A stretch of 64,000 bases of DNA from Cherax quadricarinatus (taxonomy: Eukaryota > Arthropoda > Malacostraca > Decapoda > Parastacidae). Within the stretch, counting starts at the first letter, position 1, and every line of letters begins with the position of its first letter. Under the pieces are notes generated by a model. It had not been told where the DNA came from and searched no databases. It saw nothing but the letters and a program-made list of their open reading frames with translations. The DNA is taken from contig NC_091293.1 in NCBI RefSeq assembly GCF_038502225.1, positions 10,362,410 through 10,426,409 of the forward strand, written 5' to 3'. This document shows, one piece after another, positions 20,076 through 29,219 of the stretch. The position numbers and the translations under genes were made by a program.

Positions 20076-22919
20076 ATGGGTTTTGGTGGGAAAACTGTGA
20101 AGTCGCAGGGTAGTAACATGAGTACTAGGAGAACTAGTAATAGGCAAAATGAGGAGGATATTGGAAAGCCAGTGGCACTAATTGACAATGACAGTAATAG
20201 GTTTAGTGGAATAACAAAAAGGAGCAGGAAGGGTAAAGAGATAGGAGGGTCATTAAATATTTATTACACAAATAGTCGCAGTGCTAGGAATAAGATGGAC
20301 GAGTTGAGACTAGTTGCTATTGCAGGTAACATAGATGTATTTGCCATTACTGAGACGTGGTTTAATTCAAAAAGTCGGGACATGCCTGCAGAATGTCACA
20401 TTCAGGGTTTTAAATTGTTCCAAGTAGATAGAAGTATCGGGAAGGGGGGTGGGATGGCATTGTATGTCCGAGATCGCTTGAACTGTTGCATAAAAACGGG
20501 TATTAAGTCTGAAGTAACACATACAGAGTCTGTTTGGATAGAATTTTCAGAGGGGCATGAAAAATTAATTTTAGGTGTGATATACCGTCCCCCAAATTTA
20601 GATAGGGACCAGGGGAGACTACTATGGGAGGAAATTGTTAGGGCCACAAGGCACGATAATGTAGTAATTCTTGGAGACTTTAACTTTAGTCATATTGATT
20701 GGAATTTCTTGACTGGGAATTTAGAATCATACGATTTCTTAGAAGTAGTTCAGGATTGTTTTTTGAAGCAGTTTGTGACAGAACCTACAAGGGGTAATAA
20801 CCTGCTTGACTTAGTTCTGGCAAACAATGAATCCCTTGTTAATAATTTAGAAGTTTCAGAGGAACTGGGTGCTAGCGACCACAAATCAATTACATGTAGA
20901 ATTGAATGGAAGTATGATAGTAGGGATAACTCATTAACAGTCCCAGATTTTCGCTTAGCAGATTACGATGGGCTTAGAGAACACTTATCATCTGTTGACT
21001 GGGGTAACGAAGAGAGCTATCAATATGACAGTTTTCTGAACACAATACATGCTGCTCAAAGAACGTTTATCCCTTATAAGGAAATTAGATCAAATAGAAA
21101 TGACCCAAAATGGATGAATAATAGGCTGAAATATCTACTAGGGCATAAGAAAGGAATTTATAGGCGTATCAAAAGAGGCGAGGGTCATCTTATGAATCAC
21201 TATATTGACATTAAGAGGGACATTAAAAAGGGGATAAGAAAAGCTAAAAGGGACTATGAAATTAAAGTTGCTAGGGATTCTAAAACTAACCCAAAAAGTT
21301 TTTTCCAGGTCTATAGAACAAAAGTCAGAGATAAGATAGGTCCCCTTAAAAATAACTATGGGCATCTTACTGACAAAGAGAATGAAATGTGCTCGATTTT
21401 AAATAATTATTTTCTCTCGGTTTTTACACAGGAAGACACTAATAATATTCCGGTAATTAATTTTTATAGTGGATCAGAAGAAGATAAATTATGTAACATC
21501 ACAGTCACTAGTGAAATGGTTGTGAAGCAGATAGACAGACTGAAGCAAAATAAGTCACCGGGTCCTGATGAGGTTTTTTCAAGGGTTCTAAAGGAATGCA
21601 AAATGGAAGTCTGTGAACCATTAACTAATATTTTTAATTTATCTCTTCAAACAGGTGTAGTGTCTGATATGTGGAAGATGGCTAATGTAATTCCTATTTT
21701 TAAAACAGGGGACAAGTCGTTACCGTCAAATTACCGCCCAATAAGCCTGACCTCAATTGTAGGCAAATTACTAGAGTCAATTATAGCTGAGATTATAAGA
21801 AGCCATCTCAATAAGCATAGCTTGATTAATGATACTCAGCATGGGTTCACAAGAGGCCGGTCTTGTCTAACTAATTTATTAACTTTCTTCAGTAAAGCTT
21901 TTGAGGCTGTTGACCACGATAAAGAATTTGATATTGTTTACTTAGATTTTAGTAAGGCATTTGATAGAGTTCTGCACCAAAGACTGTTGAAGAAAGTAGC
22001 AGCTCATGGCATTGGGGGAAGGGTGCTCTCGTGGATCGAGTCATGGCTCACAGACAGGAAGCAGAGAGTGTCCATAAATGGGGTTAAATCCGAGTGGGGA
22101 TCAGTAACAAGTGGCGTTCCACAGGGATCAGTCTTGGGCCCGTTGTTGTTTATAATATATATCAATGATCTTGATGAAGGAATTACTAGTGATATGAGCA
22201 AATTCGCCGATGACACGAAGATAGGTAGGATAATTGATTCAAACGTAGATGTTAGGGAACTTCAGGAGGATTTAGACAAACTCTACTCTTGGTCAGAAAA
22301 GTGGCAGATGCAGTTCAATGTAGATAAATGCAAGGTTCTGAAGCTCGGGAGTGTCCATAACCCTAGCACTTATAAGTTAAATAATGTAGAACTTAGCCAT
22401 ACAGATTGCGAAAAGGACTTGGGGGTTATGGTAAGCAGCAACCTTAAACCAAGACAGCAATGCCTAAGCGTACGTAATAAGGCAAATAGATTACTGGGAT
22501 TTATATCAAGAAGTGTAAGCAACAGAAGTCCAGAGGTCATACTGCAGCTTTATACATCATTAGTAAGGCCTCACCTAGATTATGCAGCTCAATTCTGGTC
22601 TCCATATTACAGAATGGACATAAATTCGTTAGAAAACATTCAGCGTAGAATGACTAAATTAATACATAGCATTAGAAATCTTCCTTATGAAGAAAGATTG
22701 AAGACTCTTAAGTTACATTCACTTGTTAGACGAAGAATGAGGGGAGACCTGATCGAAGTGTGTAAGTGGAAGATAGGTATTAATAAAGGGGATATTAACA
22801 AGGTCTTGAGGATATCTCTCCAAGAGAGAACCCGCAGTAATGGATTTAAATTAGATAAGTTTAGATTTAGAAAGGACATAGGAAAGTATTGGTTTGGAAA
22901 TAGGGTAGTTGATGAGTGA
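20076..22919 (+). CDS. CR1 ORF2: endonuclease and reverse transcriptase
   Basis: 947 codons, starting 20 bp after the ORF1 stop. EN landmarks: ITETW (91-95), GDFNFSHIDW (200-209), SDHKSI (267-272). RT landmarks: NYRPISL (552-558), the first Asp in LDFSKAFD, GVPQGSVLGP (680-689), FADD (710-713), CEKDLGVMVS and LDYAAQFWSP. All key catalytic residues are present. The stop at 22917 is TGA where the alignment of the continuing frame (VDE, then NSLPSW) calls for Trp; the same frame stays open to a natural stop at 23010. The protein thus lacks about 30 C-terminal residues. A minus-strand fragment of the same family is at 25322-26815. Confidence 0.93.
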   Translation: MGFGGKTVKSQGSNMSTRRTSNRQNEEDIGKPVALIDNDSNRFSGITKRSRKGKEIGGSLNIYYTNSRSARNKMDELRLVAIAGNIDVFAITETWFNSKSRDMPAECHIQGFKLFQVDRSIGKGGGMALYVRDRLNCCIKTGIKSEVTHTESVWIEFSEGHEKLILGVIYRPPNLDRDQGRLLWEEIVRATRHDNVVILGDFNFSHIDWNFLTGNLESYDFLEVVQDCFLKQFVTEPTRGNNLLDLVLANNESLVNNLEVSEELGASDHKSITCRIEWKYDSRDNSLTVPDFRLADYDGLREHLSSVDWGNEESYQYDSFLNTIHAAQRTFIPYKEIRSNRNDPKWMNNRLKYLLGHKKGIYRRIKRGEGHLMNHYIDIKRDIKKGIRKAKRDYEIKVARDSKTNPKSFFQVYRTKVRDKIGPLKNNYGHLTDKENEMCSILNNYFLSVFTQEDTNNIPVINFYSGSEEDKLCNITVTSEMVVKQIDRLKQNKSPGPDEVFSRVLKECKMEVCEPLTNIFNLSLQTGVVSDMWKMANVIPIFKTGDKSLPSNYRPISLTSIVGKLLESIIAEIIRSHLNKHSLINDTQHGFTRGRSCLTNLLTFFSKAFEAVDHDKEFDIVYLDFSKAFDRVLHQRLLKKVAAHGIGGRVLSWIESWLTDRKQRVSINGVKSEWGSVTSGVPQGSVLGPLLFIIYINDLDEGITSDMSKFADDTKIGRIIDSNVDVRELQEDLDKLYSWSEKWQMQFNVDKCKVLKLGSVHNPSTYKLNNVELSHTDCEKDLGVMVSSNLKPRQQCLSVRNKANRLLGFISRSVSNRSPEVILQLYTSLVRPHLDYAAQFWSPYYRMDINSLENIQRRMTKLIHSIRNLPYEERLKTLKLHSLVRRRMRGDLIEVCKWKIGINKGDINKVLRISLQERTRSNGFKLDKFRFRKDIGKYWFGNRVVDE

Positions 22920-23168
22920 AACAGTCTACCTAGTTGGGTTATTGAGGCTGGGACTTTGGGTAGTTTCAAATTTAGGTTGGATAAGTACATGAGTGGGAGG
23001 GGTTGGATTTGAGTGGGACTTGCACATGGGAGCTTGTTTCTTGGGTGGCATTGAAAATTGGGTTGGTCAAATGTTTGTTAGTGGGATGAATTGTAAAGGA
23101 CCTGCCTAGTATGGGCCAACAGGCCTGCTGCAGTGTTCCTCCTTTCTTATGTTCTTATGTTCTTAAGT
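22920..23168 (+). other. CR1 ORF2 tail and 3' UTR with terminal octamer repeat
   Basis: The frame continues through LPSWVIEAGTLGSFKFRLDKY to TGA at 23010-23012, then short 3' UTR ending in TTCTTATG repeats. CR1 3' ends carry such short repeats used for RT template recognition. Confidence 0.8.
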
Positions 23169-23230
23169 TCTATGAGGTCATTTATATGTATTCCTTCCTG
23201 CGTATAATTCCCGACTACCTGGACAAAATC

Positions 23231-23374
23231 TCCAGCTTCACCATTACTGTCTCCCAGGACAGCACCTCCAGCTTCACCATTACTGTCTCCCAGGACAGCA
23301 CCTCCAGCTTCACCATTACTGTCTCCCAGGACAGCACCTCCAGCTTCACCATTACTGTCTCCCAGGACAGCACT
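23231..23374 (-). repeat. 36-bp tandem repeat inside an ORF1 remnant
   Basis: Four units of 36 bp (starts 23231, 23267, 23303, 23339). On the minus strand they give GAVLGDSNGEAG repeats in a frame that also covers degenerate flanking units to about 23450; on the plus strand they give SSFTITVSQDST. The minus strand is favoured because the PHD-finger remnant upstream reads the same way. Confidence 0.75.
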
Positions 23375-23449
23375 ATCAGCCCCACATTTACTGACTACCA
23401 GGACATCACCTCCAGGATTACAGTTTCTGACTACATGGCCAGTATCAAG

Positions 23450-23735
23450 GGTAGTATCATTCAGCCCAGACTTTTTGTTCCCATCAGTTGTAGAAAGCTT
23501 CCAGGTTGTCTATGAAAGCAGCTTTGATGTTATCCTCTTTTAATACCCTTGTGATTTTAGTCCACAGATTTTCCTCATTTGGACATACCCAAAATCACTT
23601 CCCTGTTTTAATACTGCTTGTAGCTAGTTCTTGGATATCTGCACAAGGGGCGTGACACCAATTTCCACAAAAATGACAATTTATCCATGTGGAAGCCCGT
23701 TTGTTTGATTGACTGCAGACTATACAGAGCTTCAT
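23450..23735 (-). pseudogene. PHD-finger LINE ORF1 remnant
   Basis: A minus-strand ATG at 23733-23735 begins MKLCIVCSQSNKR, followed by WINCHFCGNWCHAPCADI, the Cys4-His-Cys pattern of a PHD finger with its conserved Trp. After an in-frame TGA the reading continues with FWVCPNEENLWTKITRV. The first open part is only 46 codons. PHD fingers occur in ORF1 of CR1-like LINEs, so this is a remnant of a different LINE than the esterase one, into whose left part the CR1 at 18966-23168 probably inserted. At least two stop codons show it is dead. Confidence 0.7.
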
Positions 23736-23820
23736 AATGATTTGAGTGGTTGATTTACTGTAATTCTACTAGCAACCTCTTGAATACTCTATTAATAACC
23801 TCCTTAAATGAAGCTATTTG

Positions 23821-23995
23821 TGTGTTAGGTAAGACACATATGCAACAGTTAGGTATCTTTATTATGAAACGTTTCGCCTACACAGTAGGCTTCTTCAGTC
23901 AAGTACAGAAAAGTTGATAGAAGCAGAAGATACTTGAAGACGATGTAATCAGTCCATCACCCTTAAAGTTTTGAGGTGGTCAGTCCCTCAGTCTG
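23821..23995 (-). mobile_element. Penelope-like element 3' end, inverted
   Basis: The minus strand reads CTGAAGAAGCCTAC, a short loop and GTAGGCGAAACG, a motif common at Penelope-like element ends. It matches 28745-28868 in opposite orientation, sharing about 120 bp up to GTGTCTTACCTAACA. Confidence 0.65.
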
Positions 23996-24004
23996 GAGTA
24001 GAGC

Positions 24005-24039
24005 ATTGTTCCATAGTGTGTTTCACACTATGGAACAAT
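24005..24039. repeat. Perfect 16-bp inverted repeat
   Basis: Arms ATTGTTCCATAGTGTG (24005-24020) and its exact complement (24024-24039) are separated by TTT. It sits between the inverted Penelope-like end and the tandem array. Confidence 0.95.
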
Positions 24040-24235
24040 CCACTGGGGAATCCCGCCTACCAGTGAATATGCCCTCGTCTGCTACACCTGACGTTACTAT
24101 ATAAGCGCCAGGATTCTTTCTTCTGCTTCAGAATCTCCACGACTATGGTGCTGTTCGCACCTACTCCTAGGTTGAGGGACTGATTACCTCATCTTCTGTA
24201 CATAGTTCTACTGTCTTCAAGTTATGTCCTAGAAT

Positions 24236-24274
24236 TTGTATTGATAAAGCCACTGGATGGCGAAACGTCTACAA
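24236..24274 (+). ncRNA. Hammerhead-ribozyme-like motif, unit 1
   Basis: Stem I TTGTA (24236-24240) pairs with TACAA (24270-24274). Core strand TTGATAA (24241-24247), one extra A, stem II GCC/GGC around ACTGGAT, then GAAA (24262-24265), a minimal stem III C/G and the canonical cleavage triplet GTC (24267-24269). Relative to consensus CTGANGA, positions C3 and G8 are T and A, a paired change. The very short stem III implies dimeric action, as described for Penelope-like elements. Confidence 0.6.
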
Positions 24275-24654
24275 TAAAGATACCCAGATGTTGCACATGT
24301 GTCTTACTCTCATCTTGTCGGTATTATATACCATTTCGTACACAACTTGTCAGACACTGCAACATCATGGAATCTTAATTCTGAGGACATGTACATAACC
24401 TTCACGACTACGACAACTACCTCTACAACTAACCCATCTCTTTGGGAAGGACCTACTTCCACTGGGGAATCCCGCCTACCAGTGAATATGCCCTCGTCTG
24501 CTACACCTGACGTTACTATATAAGCGCCAGGATTCTTTCTTCTGCTTCAGAATCTCCACGACTATGGTGCTGTTCGCACCTACTCCTAGGTTGAGGGGCT
24601 GATTACCTCATCTTCTGTACATAGTTCTACTGTCTTCAAGTTATGTCCTAGAAT

Positions 24655-24693
24655 TTGTATTGATAAAGCCACTGGATGGCGAAACGTCTACAA
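24655..24693 (+). ncRNA. Hammerhead-ribozyme-like motif, unit 2
   Basis: Identical to the motif at 24236 in stem I, core, stem II, GAAA and GTC. Confidence 0.6.
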
Positions 24694-24828
24694 TAAAGAT
24701 ACCCAGATGTTGCACATGTGTCTTACTCTCAGCACCATAGGTGCTGTTCGCACCTACTCCTAGGTTGAGGGACTGATTACCTCATCTTCTGTACATAGTT
24801 CTACTGTCTTCAAGTTATGTCCTGGAAT

Positions 24829-24867
24829 TTGTATTGATAAAGCCACTGGATGGCGAAACGTCTACAA
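24829..24867 (+). ncRNA. Hammerhead-ribozyme-like motif, unit 3
   Basis: Same 39-bp motif, in the shortened unit. Confidence 0.6.
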
Positions 24868-25245
24868 TAAAGATACCCAGATGTTGCACATGTGTCTTAC
24901 TCTCATCTTGTCGGTATTATATACCATTCGTACACAACTTGTCAGACACTGCAACATCATGGAATCTTAATTCTGAGGACATGTACATAACCTTCACAAC
25001 TACGACAACTTCTACTACAACTAACCCATCTCTTTGGGAAGGACCTACTTCCACTGGGGAATCCCGCCACCAGTGAATTTGCCCTCGTCTGCTTCACCTG
25101 ACGTTACTATATAAGCGCCAGGATTCTTTCTTCTGCTTCAGAATCTCCACGACTATGGTGCTGTTCGCACCTACTCCTAGGTTGAGGGACTGATTACCTC
25201 ATCTTCTGTACATAGTTCTACTGTCTTCAAGTTATGTCCTGGAAT

Positions 25246-25284
25246 TTGTATTGATAAAGCCACTGGATGGCGAAACGTCTACAA
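25246..25284 (+). ncRNA. Hammerhead-ribozyme-like motif, unit 4
   Basis: Same 39-bp motif; the unit stops about 37 bp later where inverted CR1 sequence begins. Confidence 0.6.
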
Positions 25285-25321
25285 TAAAGATACCCAGATG
25301 TTGCACATGTGTCTTACTCTC

Positions 25322-26815
25322 AAACCAATACTTTCCTATGTCCTTTCTAAATCTAAACTTATCCAATTTAAATCCATTACTGCGGGTTCTCTCTTGGAGA
25401 GATATCCTCAAGACCTTATTAATATCCCCTTTATTAACACCTATCTTCCACTTATACACCTCGATCAGGTCTCCCCTCATTCTTCGTCTAACAAGTGAAT
25501 GTAACTTAAGAGTCTTCAATCTTTCTTCATAAGGAAGATTTCTAATGCTATGTATTAATTTAGTCATCCTACGCTGAATGTTTTCTAACGAATTTATGTC
25601 CATTCTGTAATATGGTGAGGCCTTACTAATGATGTATAAAGCTGCAGTATGACCTCTGGACTTCTGTTGCTTACACTTCTTGATATAAATTCCTGTAATC
25701 TATTTGCCTTATTACGTACGCTTAGGCATTGCTGTCTTGGTTTAAGGTTGCTGCTCACCATAACCCCCAAGTCCTTTTCGCAATCTGTATGGCTAAGTTC
25801 TACATTATTTAACTTATAAGTGCTAGGTTTATGGACACTCCCGAGCTTCAGAACCTTGCATTTATCTACATTGAACTGCATCTGCCACTTTTCTGACCAA
25901 GAATAGAGTTTGTCTAAATCTTTCTGAAGTTCCCTAACATCTTCGTTTGAATCAATTATCCTACCTATCTTTGTGTCATCGGCGAATTTGCTCATATCAC
26001 TACTAATTCCTTCATCAAGATCATTGATATATATTATAAACAACAACGGATCCCCACTCGGATTTAACCCCATTTATGGACACTCTCTACTTCCTGTCAG
26101 TGAGCCATGACTCGATCCACGAGAGCACTTTTCCCCCAATGCCATGAGCTGCCACTTTCTTTAACAGTCTTTGGTGCGGAACTCTATCAAAAACCTTACT
26201 AAAATCTAAGTAAATAATATTAAATTCTTTATCGTGGTCAACAGCCTCAAAAGCTTTACTGAAGAAAGTTAATAAATTAGTTAGACAAGACCGGCCCCTT
26301 GTGAATCCATGCTGAGTATCATTAATCAAGCTATGCTTATCGAGATGGCTTCTTATAATCTCAGCTATAATTGACTCTAGTAATTTGCCTACAATTGAGG
26401 TCAGACTTATTGGGCGGTAATTTGATGGTAACGACTTGTCCCCTGTTTTAAAAATAGGAATTACATTAGCCATCTTCCACATATCAGACACTACACCTGT
26501 TTGAAGAGATAAATTAAAAATGTTAGTTAATGGTTCACAAAGTTCCATTTTGCATTCCTTAAGAACCCTTGAAAAAACCTCATCAGGACCCGGTGACTTA
26601 TTTTGCTTCAGTCGGTCTATCTGCTTCACAACTATTTCACTAGTGACTGTGATGTTACATAATTTATCTTCTTCTGGCCCACTATAAAACTTAATTACTG
26701 GAATATTATTAGTGTCTTCCTGTGTAAAAACCGAGAGAAAATAATTATTTAAAATCGAACACATTTCATTCTCTTTGTCAGTAAGATGCCCATAGTTATT
26801 TTTAAGGGGACCTTG
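25322..26815 (-). pseudogene. CR1 ORF2 fragment, inverted, both ends truncated
   Basis: It matches 21338-22893 of the CR1 ORF2 with high identity, in opposite orientation. It carries the RT from CSILNNYFLSVFTQ through NYRPISL, LDFSKVFD and FADD to the C-terminal tail. Two internal deletions break it: about 38 bp between GGATC repeats near 26050, which removes the GVPQGSVLGP block, and 28 bp near 25615. The 3' UTR is missing, which is unusual for a LINE copy and implies later rearrangement. Confidence 0.9.
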
Positions 26816-26884
26816 TTCTGAGGTTCGTAGGTTCGAGTCTCCTTCAACCAGAGATCAGTGTTTGTGTATATTTCGCCGGCTCTT

Positions 26885-28293
26885 ACGAGGTAGGTGCTGG
26901 CGTAGTGTGTAGGTCCTGGTGTAGTGTGTAGGTGCTGGCGTAGTGTGTAGGTCCTGGTGTAGTGTGTAGGTGCTGGCGTAGTGTGTAGGTCCTGGTGTAG
27001 TGTGTAGGTCCTGGTGTAGTGTGTAGGTGCTGGCGTAGTGTGTAGGTCCTGGTGTAGTGTGTAGGTCCTGGTGTAGTGTGTAGGTCCTGGTGTAGTGTGT
27101 AGGTGCTGGCGTAGTGTGTAGGTGCTGGCGTAGTGTGTAGGTGCTGGCGTAGTGTGTAGGTGCTAGCGTAGTGTGTAGGTCCTGGTGTAGTGTGTAGGTC
27201 CTGGTGTAGTGTGTAGGTCCTGGTGTAGTGTGTAGGTGCTGGCGTAGTGTGTAGGTGCTGGCGTAGTGTGTAGGTGCTGGTGTAGTGGGTAGGTCCTGGT
27301 GTAGTGTGTAGGTCCTGGTGTAGTGTGTAGGTCCTGGTGTAGTGTGTAGGTGCTGGCGTAGTGTGTAGGTGCTGGCGTAGTGTGTAGGTCCTGGTGTAGT
27401 GTGTAGGTGCTGGCGTAGTGTGTAGGTGCTGGCGTAGTGTGTAGGTCCTGGTGTAGTGTGTAGGTCCTGGTGTAGTGTGTAGGTGCTGGCGTAGTGTGTA
27501 GGTGCTGGCGTAGTGTGTAGGTGCTGGCGTAGTGTGTAGGTGCTGGTGTAGTGTGTAGGTCCTGGTGTTTTGTGTAGGTCCTGGTGTAGTGTGTAGGTGC
27601 TGGCGTAGTGTGTAGGTCCTGGTGTAGTGTGTAGGTCCTGGTGTAGTGTGTAGGTCCTGGTGTAGTGTGTAGGTGCTGGCGTAGTGTGTAGGTCCTGGTG
27701 TAGTGTGTAGGTCCTGGTGTAGTGTGTAGGTGCTGGCGTAGTGTGTAGGTCCTGGTGTAGTGTGTAGGTCCTGGTGTAGTGTGTAGGTGCTGGCGTAGTG
27801 TGTAGGTCCTGGTGTAGTGTGTAGGTGCTGGCGTAGTGTGTAGGTCCTGGTGTAGTACATAGGTGCTGGCGTAGTGTGTAAGTGTTGGCGTAGTGTGTAG
27901 GTGCTGGTGTAGTGTGTAGGTGCTGGCGTAGTGTGTAGGTCCTGGTGTAGTGTGTAGGTGCTGGCGTAGTGTGTAGGTCCTGGTGTAGTGTGTAGGTGCT
28001 GGCGTAGTGTGTAGGTCCTGGTGTAGTGTGTAGGTCCTGGTGTAGTGTGTAGGTCCTGGTGTAGTGGGTAGGTCCTGGTGTAGTGTGTAGGTGCTGGCGT
28101 AGTGTGTAGGTGCTGGCGTAGTGTGTAGGTGCTGGCGTAGTGTGTAGGTCCTGGTGTAGTGTGTAGGTCCTGGTGTAGTGTGTAGGTCCTGGTGTAGTGT
28201 GTAGGTGCTGGCGTAGTGTGTAGGTCCTGGTGTAGTGTGTAGGTCCTGGTGTAGTGTGTAGGTCCTGGTGTAGTGGGTAGGTCCTGGTGTAGT
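26885..28293. repeat. 19-bp minisatellite with two alternating unit types
   Basis: About 74 units of 19 bp. Two main types, GGTCCTGGTGTAGTGTGTA and GGTGCTGGCGTAGTGTGTA, differ at two linked positions. Since three units make 57 bp, all frames of one strand stay open and give a spurious 481-codon His/Thr/Pro-rich reading. It abuts the CR1 fragment and ends near 28293. Confidence 0.97.
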
Positions 28294-28744
28294 AAAACAT
28301 ACTAGTCGGTGATTTGAGCTAACACATGAAGGATCTACTTGAAATTATCTACCCGAGTAATATGTGATTTGATTGATACAAAAGTATAACTTGCGTGTTG
28401 AAGAGCCGGTGATTTCTGGCAGCTCCTACAGTGACGAACGGTCGACCTCCACCCTTGTTTATCAATCGCTGTATCTAGCTTTTCTAGTTTTTTTTTTTCG
28501 TCTCCACCACAATAAATGCTATATTATCACTATAGTTGACTGGTGGAAATTTTGGAGGAAGGACTCTTTTTTCTGTAGTAATAATTGCTTCTCGTTGTGT
28601 ATATTGCGACCGCTGGTAACTACAGGTTATATGAAATTCACAGTATATGTCTGGTATTTCAAGAAAAAAGAAACTAATGAAAGTCACTCCACTCCACTAA
28701 GTACCATTATAATACTGGTTAGTTGCTACTACAACACTGTATTC
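28294..28744. other. Unassigned stretch left of a Penelope-like end
   Basis: A 140-codon plus frame (28373-28795) runs into the Penelope-like end; its composition (Tyr, Phe, Ser, Lys) and lack of motifs argue against a gene. It may be the body of a degraded Penelope-like copy. Nothing else seen. Confidence 0.3.
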
Positions 28745-28868
28745 TGCTATTCACTGGTATCTTCTGCTTCTATCAACTTTTCTGTACTTGACTGAAGAAG
28801 CCTACTGTGTAGGCGAAACGTTTCATAATAAGGATACCTAACTGTTGCATATGTGTCTTACCTAACAA
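28745..28868 (+). mobile_element. Penelope-like element 3' end
   Basis: CTGAAGAAGCCTAC, TGT loop, GTAGGCGAAACG at about 28791-28821, then sequence shared with the inverted copy at 23821-23950. The CTGANGA...GAAA core is present, but I cannot find a stem I, so ribozyme activity is less likely than for the array units. Confidence 0.6.
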
Positions 28869-29219
28869 CGAGTACACTAGCAGGCCAGAAAGATTATTAA
28901 AACAGCTGACCACTGTGGTAAGATTCTGGCGACTTCTGGCACCTGCCTCTATAGGCTTATCACTTCATTTACAAATTCACCTGTTTTCAAATGACACTTT
29001 AGCCTTTATCATCTATATACTAGGTAGCCACTGTAGTATACACTATACACTATGTATACACAATGTTATCAGGGAGACTTTCTTTCCTCTGACAAAGAAA
29101 AGTTCTATTATTATTATTTTGCACACGGAACACAGGCCTATGATTCCCCTCTGGCAGTAAACTCTGCTAGGTAGTGCACACTAATTCTCCTTTTTTGACT
29201 TAGTATATAATGTTTTCCG

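Larger units (their letters stand above)
18966..23168 (+). mobile_element. CR1-type LINE, nearly intact
   Basis: 5' UTR of 22-bp repeats (18969-19056), ORF1 with SGNH-esterase domain (19097-20056), ORF2 with EN and RT (20076-22919), 3' UTR, and a terminal short repeat of TTCTTATG units at about 23150-23168, as usual for CR1. Visible lesions are one frameshift near the end of ORF1 and one nonsense codon near the end of ORF2. Confidence 0.92.
24042..25321 (+). mobile_element. Tandem array of about 419-bp hammerhead-bearing units (Penelope-like or retrozyme-like)
   Basis: Units begin at ACTGGGGAATCCCGCC (24042, 24461 and about 25055); a shortened unit starts near 24730. Each ends with a hammerhead-like motif (24236, 24655, 24829, 25246) and GATACCCAGATGTTGCACAT. 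Spacings of 419, 174 and 417 bp show one unit lost about 245 bp. No protein is encoded; the frames at 24299-24523 and 24834-25076 are repeats of the same non-coding DNA. Head-to-tail units with a ribozyme in each are the arrangement of Penelope-like pseudo-LTRs and of metazoan retrozymes. Confidence 0.7.

Noticed and set aside
24299..25076. 74-80-codon ORFs inside the hammerhead array
   Set aside because: Repeats of the same non-coding unit, with differing frames and stops between copies.
26855..28300. 481-codon His/Thr/Pro-rich repeat protein
   Set aside because: It is a 19-bp array lacking stops; another minus-strand frame is open over the same region.
28373..28795. 140-codon plus-strand gene
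   Set aside because: Low-complexity composition, no motif, and it overlaps the Penelope-like end.
28791..28821. Fully formed hammerhead ribozyme at the single Penelope-like end
   Set aside because: The CTGANGA/stem II/GAAA core is present, but I could not find complementary stem I arms, so I kept it only as an element end.
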